From Chitinophaga niabensis (GTDB lineage: Bacteria; Bacteroidota; Bacteroidia; Chitinophagales; Chitinophagaceae): a DNA stretch of 64,000 nucleotides. Each line of letters begins with the position of its first letter. Position 1 is the stretch's first letter. Both the position numbers and the translations under genes were made by a program. The DNA lies in NCBI RefSeq assembly GCF_039545795.1, contig NZ_CP154260.1, positions 3,973,001-4,037,000 on the forward strand, written 5' to 3'. A model generated the notes under the pieces. That model saw only the letters and a list, made by a program, of their open reading frames with translations, made no database searches and had not been told where the DNA came from. Of the stretch, positions 59,284 to 64,000 are shown piece after piece.

Positions 59284-60708
59284 TTATGATGCCGCTTTGG
59301 TAAATCCCTTCCTCGTCATTTCACCCCAGGCCTTGCGTTTACGCAGGAAATCAAAATACCCCCTGATACCTGCCCATACTACAAAGGGATGAAAAATAAA
59401 AGGTTCAGTAAGGGCTGCAAGGATCAGCCTCCTCACTTCTCTTTTCCGCCTGTATTGATTGTAGGTGCTTACTTCCATGTAAATAGCAAAAATGGAATTG
59501 AGATAACCGAATGAAATAATAAACAATAAAAAAGCAAAGAACATATGCCAGTTGATCAATCCCATTCCGGCCAGTATCAGGAATACGATAAAACCGGCAA
59601 ACTCTATCAGTGGGGCCAGCATTTCAAACAATAACCAGTAGGGATAGCTCAGTACGCCCAGCAGATCATAACGGGGATTGAGAAAGATCTTTTTATGAGA
59701 ACGGAGTGTTTCAATGGTTCCCCGTGTCCAGCGGTTACGTTGACGGCTCAATATGTTAGTGGTTTCGGGCGCTTCGGTCCAGCAGAGGGGATCGGGAATA
59801 TAAGTTACTGTGTAGGGAAGATCCTGTTCATGCATATAACGTCTCATCCGAACTACCAGCTCCATGTCCTCCCCTACCGTTTCCGTGCTGTAACCACCGC
59901 ACTTAATAGCAATCTCCTTGTCAAAAGCTCCAAAGGCACCGGAGATCAGCAGCAATCCATCCAGCCGCGTCCAGGCCATTCGGCCTAACAGGAAGGCACG
60001 TATGTATTCCAGGGCCTGCATCCTGGCCCAGTAATTCTCCGGTAAATAAACACGCGTAAGCCTGCCGTTCTTAACCTCACAGGAATTGGCAATACGGATC
60101 ACCCCGCCTGATGCGATCACCCTGGCTTCTCCTTCTTCCAGGAAAGGTTTTACCATTTTGAGGATGGCATCATGTTCCAGTATACAATCAGCATCTATGC
60201 AAACGATATAATCATGGCTGGCAATATTGATCCCTACATTCAGCGCATCGGCCTTCCCCCCATTTACTTTATCCACTACCACAAGTTTATTATAGGCAGG
60301 ATGCCTGGTTTTATACACTGCTTTTACCTGTTGCGTGGGAATGCTGTAGTTCACAAAGAAATCAACCTTCTCCAGTTTATAGGCATCAATGAGCTTTTGC
60401 AGGCTGTCGTCTTTACTTCCATCATTGATCACTACAAGCTCCAGCTTATTATAGTACAGGGAAAGAAGTGATCTTACATTCTCCACAATGGTAGCGCCTT
60501 CATTATAGGCAGGGGCGAGTATACTTACTGTTGGTGCATGCGGGGAAGAAGCCAGCAGGCGGTAATCGGTAAAATCGTTTTTATTCAGGTATTGTCTTGT
60601 TTCCCCGATGGAGTTTACGCCAATGAACACATAAAAAACGATCAGCGCCACTGAATACAGGAATATGGCCGTTATGATAACATATATAAGTATATCCACG
60701 AAGTTCAT
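59284..60708 (-). CDS. Processive family 2 glycosyltransferase (PgaC/NodC/hyaluronan-synthase-like)
   Basis: A 474-residue membrane glycosyltransferase with two N-terminal and four C-terminal helices flanking the GT-A domain. Motifs: APAYNE (65-70), DGSKD, DAD (172-174, metal binding), GED (278-280) and QRNRW (322-326), the processive-synthase signature. It would polymerise an activated sugar (GlcNAc or glucose) and extrude it. The start ATG overlaps the HEAT protein stop (ATGA), so the three genes 62149-59284 are one operon. Confidence 0.93.
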   Translation of the reverse strand: MNFVDILIYVIITAIFLYSVALIVFYVFIGVNSIGETRQYLNKNDFTDYRLLASSPHAPTVSILAPAYNEGATIVENVRSLLSLYYNKLELVVINDGSKDDSLQKLIDAYKLEKVDFFVNYSIPTQQVKAVYKTRHPAYNKLVVVDKVNGGKADALNVGINIASHDYIVCIDADCILEHDAILKMVKPFLEEGEARVIASGGVIRIANSCEVKNGRLTRVYLPENYWARMQALEYIRAFLLGRMAWTRLDGLLLISGAFGAFDKEIAIKCGGYSTETVGEDMELVVRMRRYMHEQDLPYTVTYIPDPLCWTEAPETTNILSRQRNRWTRGTIETLRSHKKIFLNPRYDLLGVLSYPYWLLFEMLAPLIEFAGFIVFLILAGMGLINWHMFFAFLLFIISFGYLNSIFAIYMEVSTYNQYRRKREVRRLILAALTEPFIFHPFVVWAGIRGYFDFLRKRKAWGEMTRKGFTKAAS

Positions 60709-61769
60709 CTTGCCATTTCGCTTTTAATATGAAGGAATATCTGTTGAAATCCGGGTTTGTGCTGCAGCTCAGCCATTCCGTTTGTGCAGCACTTTGCCAT
60801 CACCCGCGCTACCTGCAGCTGAATGGAAGTATTACCGCTTTCCAGCTCATTTTCAAGAAATGCTTTCTGCTGATCAGTAGCGATGTTTTCCAGTGCCTGC
60901 AGGATGGCAGTTCTGTTAACGACGGTTTCCGTGGCATATTTTTCCACCAGTATCTGTGCGGTATGCTCATCTCCTATGTGCATAAGGGTTTTGATGGCCT
61001 GTGTTCTTACTTTTTCTTTTGGATGCTGCAAACATGCCGTTACAGCTTCTTTGAGATGATATTGCTGATAGATCTCCGCAAGCTTTAATGCAAAGACCAC
61101 CACGCTGTTATTTTCAGAGAGCAACCAGTTCTCCAATGGTTCCAGGTGCCCCGGATCAAGCGGTTCCAGCTGTTCCAGCAGCTTTACCTGTTGCCAGGTG
61201 TTCATCGGCCGGGTAAGGTTGTTGAGGAAAGAAAGGCCCTCAAAGCCAGAGAAAGCCAGCACAGCTGTTTGCGCTTCCTGCCTGATATATTCATTACTGC
61301 TATTGGTATAACGCAGGATACGGTCCTTTAGATCTTTCTGCTCCATCATATAGAGCTCATAGATACCTTTTGCCTTTTTATGCCAGATCCTGCTGTTAAA
61401 CTTCCGGAGTGAACTTGTTTTCAATCCCAGCTGCTCATAGAGGTAAACCACATTGCGGGAAGCGATGCCTATGAGGCTCTTTTTTGTATTAATAAGCTGG
61501 TTGATGGCATATTGACGGGCGATCTTATTTTTCCGGATATCTTTTAATCCTTCAGGGACCTCCACAGCTATACCTCCTGAAAAATCATCCAGCAGCATAT
61601 TACTGAGCCATTGATCAAAGAATTCCTGTACCTTCTTTTCCAGGAGAAAATGTTTTTTGCGGACAGAAAGCCGCAAATGTGTAGCTATCAGGATGATAAT
61701 GATCAGCGCCACAAAAAAGAGCGTATACGCATATAAGGTATCCGGGGGAATAGTGTCAGGTTGTTTCAA
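60705..61769 (-). CDS. Membrane-anchored HEAT-repeat protein
   Basis: A 354-residue protein: N-terminal membrane helix (about 14-33, YTLFFVALIIIILIATHL) then an all-helical cytoplasmic region of HEAT-type repeats (about 120-345; e.g. SSNEYIRQEAQTAVLAFSGF, NSVVVFALKLAEIYQQY, KEKVRTQAIKTLMHIGDEHT, TSIQLQVARVMAKCC). HEAT repeats scaffold protein interactions. Placed between the response regulator and the GT2 gene (ATGA overlap with the latter), it probably holds or regulates the synthase. Confidence 0.85.
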   Translation of the reverse strand: MKQPDTIPPDTLYAYTLFFVALIIIILIATHLRLSVRKKHFLLEKKVQEFFDQWLSNMLLDDFSGGIAVEVPEGLKDIRKNKIARQYAINQLINTKKSLIGIASRNVVYLYEQLGLKTSSLRKFNSRIWHKKAKGIYELYMMEQKDLKDRILRYTNSSNEYIRQEAQTAVLAFSGFEGLSFLNNLTRPMNTWQQVKLLEQLEPLDPGHLEPLENWLLSENNSVVVFALKLAEIYQQYHLKEAVTACLQHPKEKVRTQAIKTLMHIGDEHTAQILVEKYATETVVNRTAILQALENIATDQQKAFLENELESGNTSIQLQVARVMAKCCTNGMAELQHKPGFQQIFLHIKSEMAR

Positions 61770-61786
61770 GGATATATGCTATTTGG

Positions 61787-62149
61787 CTATTTGGAATGAA
61801 TCAGCTTTTTTACCCTGATAGAAAGTTCTGAAAGGCTGAAAGGTTTGGTCATGTAATCATCTGCGCCCAGGCGAAATGCTTCCTCCACGATATTCTCCTG
61901 CCCCATGGTAGATAATACGATCACCTTGATCTGTTTAGCTGTGATATCTTTCACTGCACTCACAATTTCCAGTCCTGACACAGAAGGCAGCATAATATCT
62001 GTAAGTACGATATCCGGCATTTCTTCCCTGATACTGTCCATTGCAGTATTTCCTTCCGAACAGGAAATAATTTCATAACCATCTTTTGCCAGCTTGATCT
62101 CGATCGTTTTGCGGATGAGGTTATCATCTTCAGCAATAAGTATTTTCAT
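61787..62149 (-). CDS. Single-domain response regulator (CheY-like)
   Basis: A 120-residue receiver: acidic Asp8/Asp9, phospho-acceptor Asp51 (LTDIMLPSVSG), Ser80/Thr81 and Lys102 (YMTKPFSLSEL), with no output domain. It would act by protein contact. It lies 17 bp upstream of the HEAT protein and is first of the GT2 operon, so it probably gates the synthase through the HEAT protein. The kinase at 41044 has no partner in this window, but a link would be speculation. Confidence 0.94.
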   Translation of the reverse strand: MKILIAEDDNLIRKTIEIKLAKDGYEIISCSEGNTAMDSIREEMPDIVLTDIMLPSVSGLEIVSAVKDITAKQIKVIVLSTMGQENIVEEAFRLGADDYMTKPFSLSELSIRVKKLIHSK

Positions 62150-62154
62150 CGTGG

Positions 62155-62173
62155 TAGGATATAGTCTATCCTA
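62155..62173. promoter_or_regulatory. Inverted repeat with a third half-site between response regulator and YaiO genes
   Basis: TAGGATA-(5 nt)-TATCCTA (62155-62173) in the 116-bp divergent gap, plus an additional TATCCTA at 62254-62260, 5 bp before the YaiO ATG. The spacing suggests a shared operator for both sides. The response regulator here has no DNA-binding domain, so another protein would bind. Confidence 0.42.
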
Positions 62174-62265
62174 AATATAGAATATTCCCTTGAATAAGAA
62201 GAGCTTGTAACCGAATAATATGCTATATTTTAAGTAGATTTATTTTCAAACCGTATCCTACTGTT

Positions 62266-63498
62266 ATGAGGGCTTTATACCTGATCGTATTTACCTGCTT
62301 TATTACGCTGAATGTTACTGCACAGGACAACCGTTCTTCTGATGAACTTTTCCAGGAAGCCCGTAAAGCGGCTTTCGACAGGAAGGATTACCCGGAAGCT
62401 ATACGGCTTTCCAGGCTGGCTTTAGTTAAGAGTCCTGATTATTCTGACATCCGTGTATTCCTTGGTCGTGTATATACCTGGAGTGATAAAACGGATAGCG
62501 CCCGTACCGAATTCCAGTATATCCTGCAAAAGGAGCCGGCTTATGAAGATGTTTATGTGGCTGCCGCCGACCTGGAATACTGGAACGATCAGCCCGGGAA
62601 AGCGCTTGAACTGGTGAATAAGGGGCTGGAATATCATCCGCGCTCAGAAGAACTGTTATTACGGAAATCCAAAGTACTGGCTTCCCTGAAACAACTTCCG
62701 GAAGCAGCCAATATGGCCAATATGCTTTTAGGCATCAATCCCGGAAATGCCGCAGCGCGTGCTCTATTGAGCAGTATCCGGGACCAGGTGCGCAAGAACA
62801 AAATAGATCTCAGTTACGACTATACATATTTCGATAAAAGATTTGATCAGCCATGGCATATGTTAAGCTTCAGCTATGCCAGGCAAACAGCTATAGGAAC
62901 TGTACTGGGGCGTATCAACTATGCCAGTAAATTCGGAGAAGGCGGCGTACAGGGAGAGCTGGAAGCTTATCCCAGGATCTCCAATACTTTCTATTCCTAC
63001 GTGGGCCTTGGTTATTCCGGCAATGACATCTTTCCACGCTACCGCGCAGGTTTTTCACTTTATGCCAATCTGCCCCGCAGCTTTGAAGCAGAGCTGGGCT
63101 TCCGTTACCTGTATTTCTCCGGTTCTACCTGGGTATATACAGCTTCTGTGGGAAAGTACCTCAGCAATTTCTGGTTCAACCTCCGTACTTATCTTACACC
63201 GGGAGAGGATAACCTTTCTAAGTCTTTCAACTTTACTACCCGCTATTATACGGCCGGGGCAGACGATTTTATCACGCTGGGAGTGGGTACGGGTATTTCT
63301 CCGGATGATCAGCGCAATAATATCAACTATGAGATCAACAACAGCCTGATGACCTACAAATTAAACCTGGCCTGGCAGCGCACCTTTGCAAAACAGAACA
63401 TCATAGGTATCAATGGCACCTGGTATTATGAAGAATACCGGCCGGACACCTACGGGAACCAACTCAATATCGGTATCAGCCTGATGCGCAGGTTCTGA
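62266..63498 (+). CDS. YaiO-like outer membrane protein (TPR + beta-barrel)
   Basis: A 410-residue protein: signal peptide MRALYLIVFTCFITLNVTAQ, two to four TPR repeats (about 25-170, DYPEAIRLSRLALVKSPDYS; GKALELVNKGLEYHPRSEEL), then an outer membrane barrel (about 180-410) with YASKFGEGGVQGELEAYPRI, LGFRYLYFSGSTWVYTASVG and the final NQLNIGISLMRRF. The TPR-plus-barrel plan is that of the exopolysaccharide porin PgaA. It is divergent from the response regulator/HEAT/GT2 operon and abuts the sulfatase-type gene at its 3' end. Confidence 0.88.
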   Translation: MRALYLIVFTCFITLNVTAQDNRSSDELFQEARKAAFDRKDYPEAIRLSRLALVKSPDYSDIRVFLGRVYTWSDKTDSARTEFQYILQKEPAYEDVYVAAADLEYWNDQPGKALELVNKGLEYHPRSEELLLRKSKVLASLKQLPEAANMANMLLGINPGNAAARALLSSIRDQVRKNKIDLSYDYTYFDKRFDQPWHMLSFSYARQTAIGTVLGRINYASKFGEGGVQGELEAYPRISNTFYSYVGLGYSGNDIFPRYRAGFSLYANLPRSFEAELGFRYLYFSGSTWVYTASVGKYLSNFWFNLRTYLTPGEDNLSKSFNFTTRYYTAGADDFITLGVGTGISPDDQRNNINYEINNSLMTYKLNLAWQRTFAKQNIIGINGTWYYEEYRPDTYGNQLNIGISLMRRF

Positions 63499-64000
63499 TC
63501 AGGGAACAAACTGTTTATATAAAGAATCGGGGATCAGTTGCTGCGTTTGCAGGAACTGGTTGTTCTTTTGACGGAAGTTATTAAAGCCGGCTTTCAACTG
63601 CTGTAACTTTTCAGTGTCTGTAACGGGCTCCAGGTCAAGATTTGGAAGGATCCTGAAAAGGTTATCGCTATTCAGCATCCAGGTACCGGATACGAAATCC
63701 ACCAAATCATTCTTTGTTTGCATCAATGGATAATGATGTATGTTCCTGAATGCCCGCGCCGTATCCAATCCATTACCTATCCATGTAACAAGGGAGGGTG
63801 TTCTGAATCCCGGAAATCCGCCAAGATAGGCTGTTAAAGCCGGAGCAACATCCAGGTGGGAAGAAACGGAAGAAAACTTTGCGGCACGTTCCAATAATGG
63901 TGAATGTACCATGAGCATGGTGTGATACCTGTCTAATTTAGAACGCATGGGTATTTCCGGCAAACGGTGATCTCCCGTGATGAGCACGATGGTATTTTGA
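63499..64000 (-). CDS. Alkaline phosphatase superfamily / LTA-synthase-like sulfatase (5' end cut by window)
   Basis: The last 167 residues of a larger protein run off the window at base 64000. The part visible has LITGDHR (sulfatase/phosphoglycerol transferase metal-binding region, GDHR with His) and VSSHLDVAPALTAYLGG, the typical second metal-site and C-terminal domain of LTA synthase family proteins. The stop codon abuts the stop of YaiO (TGA then TCA). In this position it could add phosphoglycerol or phospho groups to the polymer made by the GT2 enzyme. Confidence 0.8.
   Translation of the reverse strand, partial: QNTIVLITGDHRLPEIPMRSKLDRYHTMLMVHSPLLERAAKFSSVSSHLDVAPALTAYLGGFPGFRTPSLVTWIGNGLDTARAFRNIHHYPLMQTKNDLVDFVSGTWMLNSDNLFRILPNLDLEPVTDTEKLQQLKAGFNNFRQKNNQFLQTQQLIPDSLYKQFVP

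Noticed and set aside
63496..63501. TGATCA overlap of two stop codons as a regulatory site
   Set aside because: It only reflects convergent genes whose stops abut.

Overview
The window looks like a chromosomal segment of a Bacteroidota soil or plant-associated glycan degrader, most likely Chitinophagaceae (Chitinophaga-like). The signs are a SusC/SusD pair, FecR/ECF-sigma pairs, many families typical of this phylum (DUF3472, DUF2147, MG2-plug proteins, YaiO, HEAT-GT2), and promoters of the TTTG-N19/20-TAnnTTTG type. I see no rRNA, tRNA, CRISPR array, IS element or phage gene. Only the two ends are cut genes (a FecR anti-sigma factor at the left, a sulfatase-fold hydrolase at the right).

Layout. 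1-1263: FecR and its ECF sigma factor. 1480-12925: a secreted DUF3472 lipoprotein, DoxX-like membrane proteins, an old yellow enzyme, a Crp-type regulator, a CPA1 Na+/H+ antiporter, a winged-helix (HTH_42) protein, a WYL regulator and an AraC/NmrA/DUF1772 group. 13031-23368: an SF1 helicase, two tandem-duplicated outer membrane barrels, then a two-gene operon in which a SusC-type beta-barrel has lost its plug while the next gene, a 1481-residue alpha-2-macroglobulin-like protein with an intact CxEQ thioester motif, carries a TonB box and SusC plug. I consider this split transporter / macroglobulin pair the most interesting system here. 23402-33826: housekeeping and small enzymes (DUF2147, ThuA, SelT-like, rpiA, sulfite-oxidase-like, serine hydrolase, CDGSH, DUF1415, NTF2 folds, DEAD-box helicase with DEMD, TPR, MocR). 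33895-35401: ATP-grasp ligase plus LysE exporter, divergent from the MocR regulator. 35357-40944: beta-propeller phytase with its TonB receptor and a TPR-TM-HTH regulator, with a strong direct repeat just upstream of the receptor promoter.

41044-47526: histidine kinase, metal-binding-looking lipoprotein plus hemerythrin, a secreted unknown, and an AhpD-like/DUF1348/AraC operon; two intergenic tandem-repeat arrays (20-bp and 44-bp units) lie in this part. 47833-58131: a polysaccharide utilization locus made of SusC, SusD, a GH99-like lipoprotein, an unusual membrane-spanning LamG-kelch-SARP regulator, and a divergent CBM6 plus GH43 pair. 58134-59205: an orphan ECF sigma factor divergent from an 81-residue FecR-N-terminus-like protein. 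59284-64000: a response regulator / HEAT protein / processive GT2 operon divergent from a TPR-barrel YaiO protein and next to a sulfatase-fold enzyme, which together look like a synthase-dependent exopolysaccharide system.
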